64,000 bases of DNA from Candidatus Alcium sp. F082 (GTDB lineage: Bacteria > Bacteroidota > Bacteroidia > Bacteroidales > F082). The stretch is taken from contig LPNG01000003.1 of assembly GCA_001543395.1 (NCBI GenBank), positions 26,027-90,026 of the forward strand, written 5' to 3'. Both the position numbers and the translations under genes were made by a program. Shown here one piece after another: positions 1 to 8,399 of the stretch. The notes beneath the pieces are model-generated. The model was not told the DNA's origin, made no database searches, and was given only the letters and a program-made list of their open reading frames with translations. Position 1 is the stretch's first letter; every line of letters starts with the position of its first letter.

Positions 1-419
1 GGCTGGAGTAGGGTGTTGTAGTTGGCCTTTTTGATTTCCTCCTTGCCGACCAAGAAGCGGAAGTTGATGTTGCTGAGCGAGGAGATGAACGACAGAATGG
101 CCACGTGTGCGACCAAGTCGGGCGCCAGCTTCGGATAAAACAGCCAAATGGCGAAGCCCATGATCACCGCGATAAGGGCCGCCCATATTGTGGAGGCTAC
201 CAAGATCTTTTTGAACGAATGGCGCGGGGCGAGATAGATGATGCTTGCGCCACAAATGATGTCGGAGAAGATAAGGATAAAGGAGATGGTGGTCAGTAGA
301 AGTGCCTGTGTACCTTTGCCCGTATCACCCAAGGTCTGGGAGATGATAATGGCTATGGCGAAATTGAAGATTGCCGCCAGTATCTTGGTTCCAAAGGTAT
401 TTAGGATTTTCTTGAACAC
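1..419 (-). CDS. Oligosaccharide flippase / polysaccharide biosynthesis membrane protein, N-terminal part (truncated by window edge)
   Basis: Manual minus-strand translation gives VFKKILNTFGTKILAAIFNFAIAIIISQTLGDTGKGTQALLLTTISFILIFSDIICGASIIYLAPRHSF..., a multi-TM flippase-like N-terminus. GTG start at 417-419. Not in the ORF track because it runs off the window. Confidence 0.6.
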   Translation of the reverse strand, partial: MFKKILNTFGTKILAAIFNFAIAIIISQTLGDTGKGTQALLLTTISFILIFSDIICGASIIYLAPRHSFKKILVASTIWAALIAVIMGFAIWLFYPKLAPDLVAHVAILSFISSLSNINFRFLVGKEEIKKANYNTLLQ

Positions 420-441
420 TGGATTGTTCCTTATAATTTTG

Positions 442-449
442 CAAAAATA
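442..449 (-). promoter_or_regulatory. Bacteroidota-type -7 promoter box (TATTTTTG) for the flippase-like gene
   Basis: TATTTTTG on the minus strand about 22 nt upstream of the GTG start, matching the TAnnTTTG consensus. Confidence 0.5.
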
Positions 450-507
450 GCAAATCTCTATCTTATAACGGCATCCCAATCCATAAATTGCGGCAAATTT
501 CTTGTAG

Positions 508-605
508 AGTCCCGAAGGGACGACAGCAAATAGGCGGGGGCGTGAACCCTCGCCTAAAGAAAAAAGCCGTCCGATTTTGTTAAGCCCCGAAGGGGCGACA
601 GAAAA
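508..605. repeat. Two imperfect copies of a CCGAAGGG(A/G)CGACAG repeat
   Basis: gagtcccgaagggacgacagcaaat (about 508-532) and agccccgaaggggcgacagaaaat (about 581-605), each with a small CCC-TTCG-GGG type hairpin. Confidence 0.55.
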
Positions 606-735
606 TCATCTCGCTACCACAATCCGGGAATATCCAATGCTTCCGTCCTCAAACTCAACCTTTAGGATATATGTCCCTTGGGCAAAGTCGTTGGTCGAAA
701 GGGATGCTTGGTCGTTGTTAGATATTGTGCCATGA
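606..735 (-). pseudogene. Remnant of a T9SS type A C-terminal sorting domain
   Basis: ISNNDQASLSTNDFAQGTYILKVEFEDGSIGYSRIVVAR resembles a T9SS type A CTD, but there is no intact upstream coding region. A long palindrome replaces the upstream part. Confidence 0.55.
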
Positions 736-738
736 AAG

Positions 739-811
739 TGCGGCTGCCACGATGTGACAGCCCTACAACCCCACGCCTGGGCTGTAGGGCTGTCGTAGCA
801 CGGCAGCCGCA
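739..811. repeat. 73-bp near-perfect palindrome (REP-like hairpin)
   Basis: Outer arms TGCGGCTGCC (739-748) / GGCAGCCGCA (802-811); inner arms GACAGCCCTACA (756-767) / TGTAGGGCTGTC (783-794). Confidence 0.8.
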
Positions 812-851
812 TTTGTTTTCGCATTGCAAATGTTGATATTCAGACTGTAAA

Positions 852-3233
852 TCAATTGGCAGGGCAAACGAGACGGACAGATAGACCGTAGTCCCGACTA
901 TAAGATTGAAATGTACTAATATAACCATCCATAAATAAAAGTTCCATAGCCCAATAAATTCCACCTGATGTGGAAGACCAATATGAACCGCTATTACCCA
1001 CCGAGCCATAGAGTAAAGTACCTGTACGATTACCTGCGGCAGGCAAAAACACAGCACCATGAGCTTCGAAGGAGTAATCCCATGTCGTGGAACTAATCAC
1101 ATTACTACTAAAATTTGACCCCGATTGGTTAGTATTATTCAACGAATAGTAACTACTATTCCAATTATCAGGGAGCAATATCATACCATTCACGCCATTT
1201 ACAATCGCTCTTGCATAGCGTATACCAGAGGCTGTACTTCGTAAGAAGAAAACATATTCCCATTCGTCCTTGGTTAATGTACGCCATGTATGGGAGGCGT
1301 TGCCGCCGTTGCTTATTGCGTTGTAGGAGCCCCAATCGCTGTTGGCATAGTTGCCCGTCAGATTGTAGTTTCCTGGAGGGCCATAGCACTCGTCACACGA
1401 AGTGTTGGAATCCCAAGGATGATAATAGGTGTTGCCGCTGTTCCAGCCGCTCGTTCCCCATCCGAAAAGGTCAATCCACCCATCATAGCTTGGCGAAATA
1501 TTACTATTAGCCTCACCTATATAATCATATTGGTTGTTGGGAAATCGCCAGGTTCCATTAGATGGTTTGTATTGCAAATTACCTTTGGAGAAGTATACTC
1601 GTTGTGTGTCACTTACAGAAAACTCACCATTTATTATACCTTGTGGAAGACCGTTATAGTTAAAAACAGCAATCAGTGTATGATTATCTGTCACCGTAAA
1701 TGTGTAATTAGCATTGGTCGACACCACATTGCCATTCTCAGTCCAATTGATAAACGAATATCCTGTGTTGGCCACAGCATGTACCGTGCATGGCTGCCCA
1801 GAATAATATATGCCTCCACCAGAAACAGAACCTCCATTGCTCGGGCTTGCCGACAAGCTAATATTGTATGATTGCTGGTCGAAATGCGCGACATACGAAG
1901 CCGACTCCGAAACCGTAAACGTGTAGGTTGCATTGGCGGAAACTTGAGTGCCGTTCTTCGCCCATTTCTGGAAAACATAGCCGGAGGCTGCGGTAGCGGT
2001 CAAGGTGCAACTTTGTCCTTCCTGATATGTTCCGCCACCTGTCACAGTGCCACCTTCGGTCGGGTTGGCTGAAACGTTAATCGTGTATTGGTTCGGGGCA
2101 GTTGCAGTGAAGTTCGCCACAAGAGTCCGATTAGAGGTCACCGTGAATGTGTAATTGGCATTGGTCGACACCTCGTTTCCATTCTCAGTCCAATTGGTGA
2201 ACGTGTAGCCTTCGTTTGCCGTGGCTGTAACGGTTCGCGAAGTGCCGGAGTTGAACGTTCCTCCACCACTCACAGTGCCTCCTTCGGCCGGATTGGCTGA
2301 AACGTTAATCGTGTACTGGTTTGGGGCATTGGCTGTGAAGTTAGCCACCAAGGTCCGATTAGCGGTCACCGTGAATGTGTAGTTGGCACTGGTTGAGACC
2401 ACATTGCCGTTCTCTGTCCAATTCGTGAAGGAGTAGCCTTCGTTTGCTGTGGCCGTCACCGTATGCGAAGTGCCAGCATCAAACGCGCCTCCTCCGCTCA
2501 CCGTGCCACCTTCGGTCGGGTTGGCGGAAACATTGACTGTATACTCTTCTTCATGGGACTGATCTGTGGCGAATTGCACTTCGTTGCCGTAAGCCGTACC
2601 TTTAGCGTTGATGGCGTAAGCGCGCACATAATAAGTAGTGCCGCCTGCGAGGTCAGTCATAGCGCATGAGAACTCTCCCAATCCTTCGCCAGCTGCCACA
2701 TGGCTTCCCATAGCCAAGGGGTTATGGCTTGTGCTCCAACACACACCTCTTTCGATGACATCGCTGTCGCCATCGCTTGTGACTTTGCCACCACACGACG
2801 CGGAATTGATGGTGATGTCGCCCACCTCATTGGTCTCCACGGTCGGCAGGTGGAAGTCGCGGGTGGTAAAGGTCACCTTGCCGCTCGTACCAATGCCGCC
2901 AGCGTTTTTGGCGAAAGCCTCGTAAACGTACATAGTATTGGGTTGCAAGTTGTTCAAGTCAGCGGAATAAACGCCTATTCCGCTTCCGCAATAGACCGTG
3001 TCGAGGCTACCGCCAGAAAGACCATACACAAAGCCTCTTGACTTCACCTCGGCACCACCTTGGTCGGTCACTTCGGCTGAAACACCAGCTGAAGTACTGT
3101 TCAAGGTACTTGGCTCGTCGCCAAACAACCTCACCGTTGGTGGGGCAATGGTCTCCTTTTTGCATGTGGTCATGCCCAAAGCCAAAACAGTCATCATTAC
3201 GCTGACTGTAAATCTATAACGATTCCTCCGCAT
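852..3233 (-). CDS. Surface lipoprotein with four tandem InlB B-repeat-like domains and a C-terminal FISUMP-like domain
   Basis: Lipobox-like MTTCKK; four ~74-aa repeats of the type INVSANPAEGGTVSGGGTFNSGTSRTVTATANEGYTFTNWTENGNEVSTNANYTFTVTSNRTLVANF; C-terminus FSVSDTQRVYFSKGNLQYKPSNGTWRF...SVRLVCPAN. Confidence 0.8.
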   Translation of the reverse strand: MRRNRYRFTVSVMMTVLALGMTTCKKETIAPPTVRLFGDEPSTLNSTSAGVSAEVTDQGGAEVKSRGFVYGLSGGSLDTVYCGSGIGVYSADLNNLQPNTMYVYEAFAKNAGGIGTSGKVTFTTRDFHLPTVETNEVGDITINSASCGGKVTSDGDSDVIERGVCWSTSHNPLAMGSHVAAGEGLGEFSCAMTDLAGGTTYYVRAYAINAKGTAYGNEVQFATDQSHEEEYTVNVSANPTEGGTVSGGGAFDAGTSHTVTATANEGYSFTNWTENGNVVSTSANYTFTVTANRTLVANFTANAPNQYTINVSANPAEGGTVSGGGTFNSGTSRTVTATANEGYTFTNWTENGNEVSTNANYTFTVTSNRTLVANFTATAPNQYTINVSANPTEGGTVTGGGTYQEGQSCTLTATAASGYVFQKWAKNGTQVSANATYTFTVSESASYVAHFDQQSYNISLSASPSNGGSVSGGGIYYSGQPCTVHAVANTGYSFINWTENGNVVSTNANYTFTVTDNHTLIAVFNYNGLPQGIINGEFSVSDTQRVYFSKGNLQYKPSNGTWRFPNNQYDYIGEANSNISPSYDGWIDLFGWGTSGWNSGNTYYHPWDSNTSCDECYGPPGNYNLTGNYANSDWGSYNAISNGGNASHTWRTLTKDEWEYVFFLRSTASGIRYARAIVNGVNGMILLPDNWNSSYYSLNNTNQSGSNFSSNVISSTTWDYSFEAHGAVFLPAAGNRTGTLLYGSVGNSGSYWSSTSGGIYWAMELLFMDGYISTFQSYSRDYGLSVRLVCPAN
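1660..2548 (-). repeat. Tandem ~220-bp coding repeats (InlB B-repeat-like)
   Basis: Four tandem copies within the 793-aa ORF; NWTENGN.VST.ANYTFTVT recurs in three copies and the third copy is more divergent. Confidence 0.8.
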
Positions 3234-3245
3234 GGCTTATCTCAT

Positions 3246-4430
3246 TTAATTGGTTTTTAAAATGTCAACAAACTCCATAGCAGCATCTTGAAGTTGGCCA
3301 AATGCATTATTACCTAAAGATAACGAACAATCCAGGTTTAATATAATTAGAGAACTATAATACTCATTGTTAACTTGAGTGTTTCCTGAACTATGCCATT
3401 CAGAGTTGTGCACCCAAGTGTCATTATTAAGACGTGTCCACTTCTTAACATTCGTAATGTTACTGTCGGAAAAGTTGTTTCCGTTAGCGTCTTTCATGCC
3501 TTCAAACTTGAATTCCACTTTGACATCCCCGGTTGAACTTGCCGTTACTGTTCCTCCGCTCGAACTACTCAATCCAACATAGCGCACATTGGTGAGTACT
3601 CCATTACCATCACTACCCATTACAAAAACACCTTCTATGTATTGTTGGGACTGTGACACATCTTCAACGGGGTCGAAAGTAAAACGTAGTCTAGTATTGG
3701 TATTGTTGGGGACAGGGAAACGCATAGTTAAGATTGAATTCGTGGATGTCTGGTGAAGATTCTCTGCGATTTCCCTGAAATAAGCTTGAACTTCAGAAAA
3801 ATCGTTGACTTTATGCACATATTTGCTATACGGCAGAGAAGAGATTCCATTAATGGTAGTTTCAAAAAGTTGTTCGTCATAAACATCAGCACCTTTGAAA
3901 GCAATAGTATGTGCTTCAATGGGTATTTCTGCAATTTTTTCGGTAAGGATACGTTGTGTCAACACTTGGAGGTACTGGGACTCATTAGTATAATGAGTAC
4001 CATGATGGTTATTTGAATAATTGCAAGAGCCCTCATCCATACCATCGGTGAAATTGAGTATAGAAACGTTTATCAAATCCCTCGGAATGTCACTTGATGT
4101 AAGCATATCCAAAGAAGTATTCACGGATTCAAGAAGCAAGGTAGCATCATCCATTTCCAAGCTCCTAATAAAGGATTTAACTTCACTGATGTGTTCATTA
4201 AGATCGGTAATTGGGAAAGTGTGTAATGTGGTATTAAAACCAATTACACCAAGATACATTCCAGTCGTCATCTCAGTGCCATTTCCACTACCACCGTTTC
4301 CGCCGCCATTTCCTCCGCTTCCACCATTACCATTGTTGTTTCCCCCATTCTCAGGGTCTTTCGTGCAGGCGGCGCAAACCACCGCCACCGTTAGCATTAG
4401 GGCTGCTATGGCCTTCATGAATCTTTTCAT
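3246..4430 (-). CDS. Lipoprotein with probable von Willebrand factor A-like domain
   Basis: Signal plus lipobox VVCAAC; Gly/Asn-rich linker; YLGVIGFNTTLHTF...NVSILNFTDGMDEGS pattern resembles a vWA fold. Confidence 0.5.
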   Translation of the reverse strand: MKRFMKAIAALMLTVAVVCAACTKDPENGGNNNGNGGSGGNGGGNGGSGNGTEMTTGMYLGVIGFNTTLHTFPITDLNEHISEVKSFIRSLEMDDATLLLESVNTSLDMLTSSDIPRDLINVSILNFTDGMDEGSCNYSNNHHGTHYTNESQYLQVLTQRILTEKIAEIPIEAHTIAFKGADVYDEQLFETTINGISSLPYSKYVHKVNDFSEVQAYFREIAENLHQTSTNSILTMRFPVPNNTNTRLRFTFDPVEDVSQSQQYIEGVFVMGSDGNGVLTNVRYVGLSSSSGGTVTASSTGDVKVEFKFEGMKDANGNNFSDSNITNVKKWTRLNNDTWVHNSEWHSSGNTQVNNEYYSSLIILNLDCSLSLGNNAFGQLQDAAMEFVDILKTN

Positions 4431-4484
4431 ATTTGGACTTGTTTTAATGTTGATTTCTCTTCATTTTCGTTAGCTTGACTCCTT

Positions 4485-4790
4485 CGGCCAACCTGATTCG
4501 ACCAGCATTAAAACACAAAAGAAAACGCGGGAGCCAAAACTATTGCTCATCCCGCATACCAAGGCTCTCGCATTGCCCATCGTCCGAAGATAAGCAATGC
4601 CGAGCCCCCGCTATCCGTTATACTATAAATAATAAGGTATATACGAATAAAGGGACGTCAAGCCTTGCCTTACCGTGCGGACGATTTGAATTTGCGAGAT
4701 TCGGTATGCCGCAGATAAAACGTCAGTTCAACGTCTTTCCATTATGTCTGCCATCCACTCTATTGTGGATGACGAGGCAAAGGTAAGAAG
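4485..4790. other. Long intergenic region with several stem-loops, candidate structured RNA or REP-like element
   Basis: Hairpins: GCGGGA (4527-4532)/TCCCGC (4550-4555); GGCTCTCGCATTGC (4563-4576)/GCAATGCCGAGCC (4594-4606); CATCCAC (4752-4758)/GTGGATG (4765-4771). No convincing ORF. Confidence 0.35.
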
Positions 4791-4824
4791 AATTTGGATA
4801 AAGTGTATGTTTTTAGTGCTTTTT

Positions 4825-5775
4825 TCACTTCACCATCCCCAAAATCTTCTCCGGCGTAATGCTCATTTCAGTAACCGCACAAAGCCCAGCCCCCATATCC
4901 TTCAAGCTTGCTCCCAACAGGTAGACTTTTTCATCGATAATCAGGAAACGGTCATGGTTGCGGTGGGGCAGTTGGATGAACTTTATTTCGGGATATTGGG
5001 CGTTGTGCTTTTTTAGGTCGGTGAGGAATTGCTCATTATGCCGAGTGTATATGGTCGCTGAAACGCCGTCTTCCCGCTTTGTGAACATGGAGAGTACTCG
5101 GTCGTCAACGTAATTGTCAATCAAGACAATCCTTTGTCGAGCACTTCTAACGAGATCTGAAATATAAGTCCACGCATCCCAAACGCAGCCGGTAGGGAAG
5201 ACTTGCTCGGGAAGAAGCTTGGGGCTAACGTCCTCGATCCTATCAAGAATGACCTTAATCGTTTTGTCTGTCTCTTGTTGATGCTGCTCTATGTTGAAGA
5301 TACGCTCAATAATCTGCGTGTTGTGATTGACGAGTTGGGGAATCATGGTAAATGCGCGCATGATACGGATGTTGACTTCAACGGCGGTGTCAGACCTTAA
5401 TACGCTGCTGAGCATGGCGATGCCATTGCGGGTGAAGGCATAAGGCAGTTTTCGATTGCCTCCCCAACTTGATGTCACAAATTGTGATTTCAAGTTGGCT
5501 TCTTTGTTGTTCAAGATCACAATTTGTGACCTTGAATGATTGGCTTCCTCCTTGGTTAGTTGAAACATGAAATCCTCTGGGAAACGATTGATATTACGTT
5601 TAACAGCTTGGTTAAGCGTCCTTGTTTCAACGCCATACAGCATCGCCAAATCAGAGTCAAGCATTACCTGTTGGTCTCTAATTACGCATATCAAAGATTC
5701 TATATTGATACAGTCAATGCCTTTGATGTCGCAAATTGCGACTTCAAGTTTTGTGTTGGTTTCTTTCTTTGCCAT
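4825..5775 (-). CDS. ORF6N domain-containing DNA-binding protein with C-terminal PLD-like region
   Basis: LICVIRDQQVMLDSDLAMLYGVETRTLNQAVKRNINRFPEDFMFQLT...YAFTRNGIAMLSSVLRS is ORF6N-like; C-terminal NHDRFLIIDEKVYLLGASLKDMG. Confidence 0.8.
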   Translation of the reverse strand: MAKKETNTKLEVAICDIKGIDCINIESLICVIRDQQVMLDSDLAMLYGVETRTLNQAVKRNINRFPEDFMFQLTKEEANHSRSQIVILNNKEANLKSQFVTSSWGGNRKLPYAFTRNGIAMLSSVLRSDTAVEVNIRIMRAFTMIPQLVNHNTQIIERIFNIEQHQQETDKTIKVILDRIEDVSPKLLPEQVFPTGCVWDAWTYISDLVRSARQRIVLIDNYVDDRVLSMFTKREDGVSATIYTRHNEQFLTDLKKHNAQYPEIKFIQLPHRNHDRFLIIDEKVYLLGASLKDMGAGLCAVTEMSITPEKILGMVK

Positions 5776-5905
5776 ATTCCTATTAGTTTTAATACCGCAA
5801 AGAAATACCTTTTGTCAAGACAAAGCCGTTGAACAAACGTTTGTAGTCGACAGCAGTCGTTTGTTGTCGGATATGTTATTGTAAATGAATGAAAAACGAG
5901 ATGCT

Positions 5906-6961
5906 TTAGCAGGGTTCCCAAATCCGCCCACTGCAACTATCACTCTCAGCACCAGTCACCGAAGACAGCACATTGGTCTTTCCCTCCAGTCTCAAAAGTC
6001 CGAGGAAAGCAAAGACCAAAGCCTCCTTGTAGTCGATAATCATCTTATCGGGGATGATGACTTCATGTGAGCTGCGGGCTTGCAAGCGTTCCATAAGGAA
6101 CTTATTCCTCGCACCGCCACCGGTGACGAGAATCTTTCCCTTGGGTAGATGGCTCACTCCCAATGCGATTTGCAAGGCGATGTGCTCTACAAAAGTGGCC
6201 AACAAATCTGGCACGGAGAGGCCTTGCAAGAGCTCTTTCTGATTCGCTTCGAAGAACTCTCTGCCCAACGACTTGGGCGGGTACAGCCCATAGAAAGGAT
6301 GCCTGTTCAGCTGTTTCAGCAGCGTAATGTCGACCTCACCGCTACGGGCCAACTCGCCATCGCGGTCGTAGGGTAGGCCTTTCATCTGGGCGAGATAATT
6401 GAGGGCTTGGTTGGCGATGCAGAGATCGAAGGCGATGCGCTTGCCGCCTTCATCGTAGGAGACGTTGGCGATGCCACCGATATTGAGGCAGATCTCGTAG
6501 TCGCCAAAAAGCAATTTGTCGCCAATGGGAACGAGCGGCGCGCCCTGCCCGCCCTTGCTGACGTCCTCGCTTCGGAAGTCATTAATGACGGTGAAACCAC
6601 AGGCCTTGGCCAACTCTTGTCCGTCACCTATTTGAAGCGTGTAATGCTCCTCGGGACGGTGGAAGATGGTGTGGCCGTGCGAAGCAACAAATTCGGGCGT
6701 AGCTTTGTGTTTCTTGGCAAAAGCCAACACTTGCTCGCCTAAGTATTTGCCGTAGTCCTTGTCTAGCTGCATCAACTCTTCGGGCTGTTTGTGGAAGGCT
6801 TCTGAGAGTTGCTCGGTCCAGTATTCGGGATAGGGTAGGGTCTCGGCCTGCAAGATTTGGAAGTGATATTTGCCGTCCTCTTCTTGGAAGCGCACAAGGG
6901 CGATATCCAGCCCGTCTAACGAGCTGCCCGACATTAATCCTATGGCTGTGGACTCTTTCAT
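5906..6961 (-). CDS. anmK: Anhydro-N-acetylmuramic acid kinase
   Basis: MKESTAIGLMSGSSLDGLDIALVRF N-terminus; NIGGIANVS, VTGGGARNKFLMERL motifs. Confidence 0.9.
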   Translation of the reverse strand: MKESTAIGLMSGSSLDGLDIALVRFQEEDGKYHFQILQAETLPYPEYWTEQLSEAFHKQPEELMQLDKDYGKYLGEQVLAFAKKHKATPEFVASHGHTIFHRPEEHYTLQIGDGQELAKACGFTVINDFRSEDVSKGGQGAPLVPIGDKLLFGDYEICLNIGGIANVSYDEGGKRIAFDLCIANQALNYLAQMKGLPYDRDGELARSGEVDITLLKQLNRHPFYGLYPPKSLGREFFEANQKELLQGLSVPDLLATFVEHIALQIALGVSHLPKGKILVTGGGARNKFLMERLQARSSHEVIIPDKMIIDYKEALVFAFLGLLRLEGKTNVLSSVTGAESDSCSGRIWEPC

Positions 6962-6984
6962 AGCTCATTTTTTATGGTCGGCGT

Positions 6985-7034
6985 TTCGACAGGCTCAACG
7001 ACCTTAGCCTTTGCAGGTCCCTGAGCTTGTCGAA
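6985..7034. repeat. REP-like inverted repeat (TTCGACAGGCTCAACGACC ... GGTCCCTGAGCTTGTCGAA)
   Basis: Imperfect 19-bp arms at 6985-7003 and 7016-7034 in the anmK/murF intergenic gap. Confidence 0.75.
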
Positions 7035-7040
7035 GGGCCG

Positions 7041-8324
7041 TCACATTAATGGTAACACTTTCCCTAATTGTATGCTATTGGAGCCTTTAACGAGTATCGT
7101 TTTCCCGCTAACCGGACTGCTTTCAAGATATTGACACAGGCTCTGGACAATATCGAAGGTCTTCCAATCAGGATTATCGTTGTAGGCGCTGAAGTTCGAA
7201 CCGACCAACAAAGCCTCCTTGAATTTCAACTCCTTCATCAAGCCCAAGATGTTGCGGTGCTCTTCTTCGGAAGCCGTGCCCAACTCACGCATGTCGCCTA
7301 ATATCAAAAGACTGTTATCGCCGCAGATGCTGGCGAAGTTGATCAAGGCGGCGCGCATGGAGGTGGGGTTGGCGTTGTATGCATCCATGATGATGCGGTT
7401 CTTGCCGGTTTCAATCACCTGCGAACGGCTGTTGGTGGGTGTGTAAGCCTCCAAAGCTTCGATGATGGCGTTCTCATCCACCTCGAAATACTGACCTACG
7501 CCAATAGCGGCGGCCACATTCTCGAAGTTGTAGCTTCCCACGAGATGGGTCTGAATGAGGTGATCCCTCCAGCCGACACTCAAATACGGGTTGCAGGCAG
7601 CAGGCGCGACAGGGCAGAAGGCCGCGCAATGTCTGCCATAGCTGATGCGTTCCTGCCCCTCTGATTGCTCCCAAAGCAGCGGGTTGCCTTGGTTGACGAA
7701 GACGGCCTTGCCATTGGCTTTGATATGCCTATAGAGTTCGGTCTTGGTCTTGATGACGCCTTCGAAGCTACCGAAACCTTCCAGATGTGCTTTTCCGATG
7801 TTGGTGATGAGGCCATAGTCGGGGTCGGCGATCTTGCAGAGGAAGTCGATTTCCCCAGGGTGGTTGGCGCCCATCTCCACGACGGCAATCTCGGTCTCGG
7901 GCTTGATGCTCAGCAGGGTGAGCGGTACACCGATGTGGTTGTTGAGGTTACCCATCGTGTGGATGATGTTGTATTTCTTGGCCAGCACAGCCGAAACGAG
8001 TTCCTTGGTGGTCGTCTTGCCATTGGTGCCAGTGATGCTGAGCACCGTGGCCTTGCTCTGTTGACGGTGGTAGGCTGCGAGGTCTTGCAGTGTCTTCAGT
8101 GAATCGTCGACGATGAGGATGCGTTCGTGATGAGGCAGGTCCTTGCGGTCGGCGACGACGAGGCTGGCCACGCCTTGTTCCGCCACTTGCAAAGCGAAGT
8201 CGTTGGCATCGAAGTTCTCGCCTTTGAGGGCGAAGAAAACGGCGTCTTGTTCAATCTTGCGGCTGTCGGTTGATACCTTATAGGCCTTAATGTAGTGTTG
8301 GTATATGGTCTCGATAGGATTCAT
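7041..8324 (-). CDS. murF: UDP-N-acetylmuramoyl-tripeptide--D-alanyl-D-alanine ligase
   Basis: Mur ligase motifs VLSITGTNGKTTTKELV, VVEMGANHPGEID, NIGKAHLEGFGS; start chosen at MNPIETIYQHY. Confidence 0.9.
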   Translation of the reverse strand: MNPIETIYQHYIKAYKVSTDSRKIEQDAVFFALKGENFDANDFALQVAEQGVASLVVADRKDLPHHERILIVDDSLKTLQDLAAYHRQQSKATVLSITGTNGKTTTKELVSAVLAKKYNIIHTMGNLNNHIGVPLTLLSIKPETEIAVVEMGANHPGEIDFLCKIADPDYGLITNIGKAHLEGFGSFEGVIKTKTELYRHIKANGKAVFVNQGNPLLWEQSEGQERISYGRHCAAFCPVAPAACNPYLSVGWRDHLIQTHLVGSYNFENVAAAIGVGQYFEVDENAIIEALEAYTPTNSRSQVIETGKNRIIMDAYNANPTSMRAALINFASICGDNSLLILGDMRELGTASEEEHRNILGLMKELKFKEALLVGSNFSAYNDNPDWKTFDIVQSLCQYLESSPVSGKTILVKGSNSIQLGKVLPLM

Positions 8325-8341
8325 GGCTTGGGTTTTAATAA

Positions 8342-8373
8342 AAGAAGCCGCCTGACGGATCAAACGGCTTCTC
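8342..8373 (-). terminator. Rho-independent-like terminator downstream of the gldJ-like gene
   Basis: Minus strand AGAAGCCG-loop-CGGCTTCT followed by TTTATT. Confidence 0.6.
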
Positions 8374-8399
8374 AATTATCATGAAAAACTTATTTCTAT

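Noticed and set aside
4475-4786. 103-aa plus-strand ORF in the intergenic region
   Set aside because: No start context or family; it coincides with stem-loop structure and is better explained as noncoding or repeat DNA.
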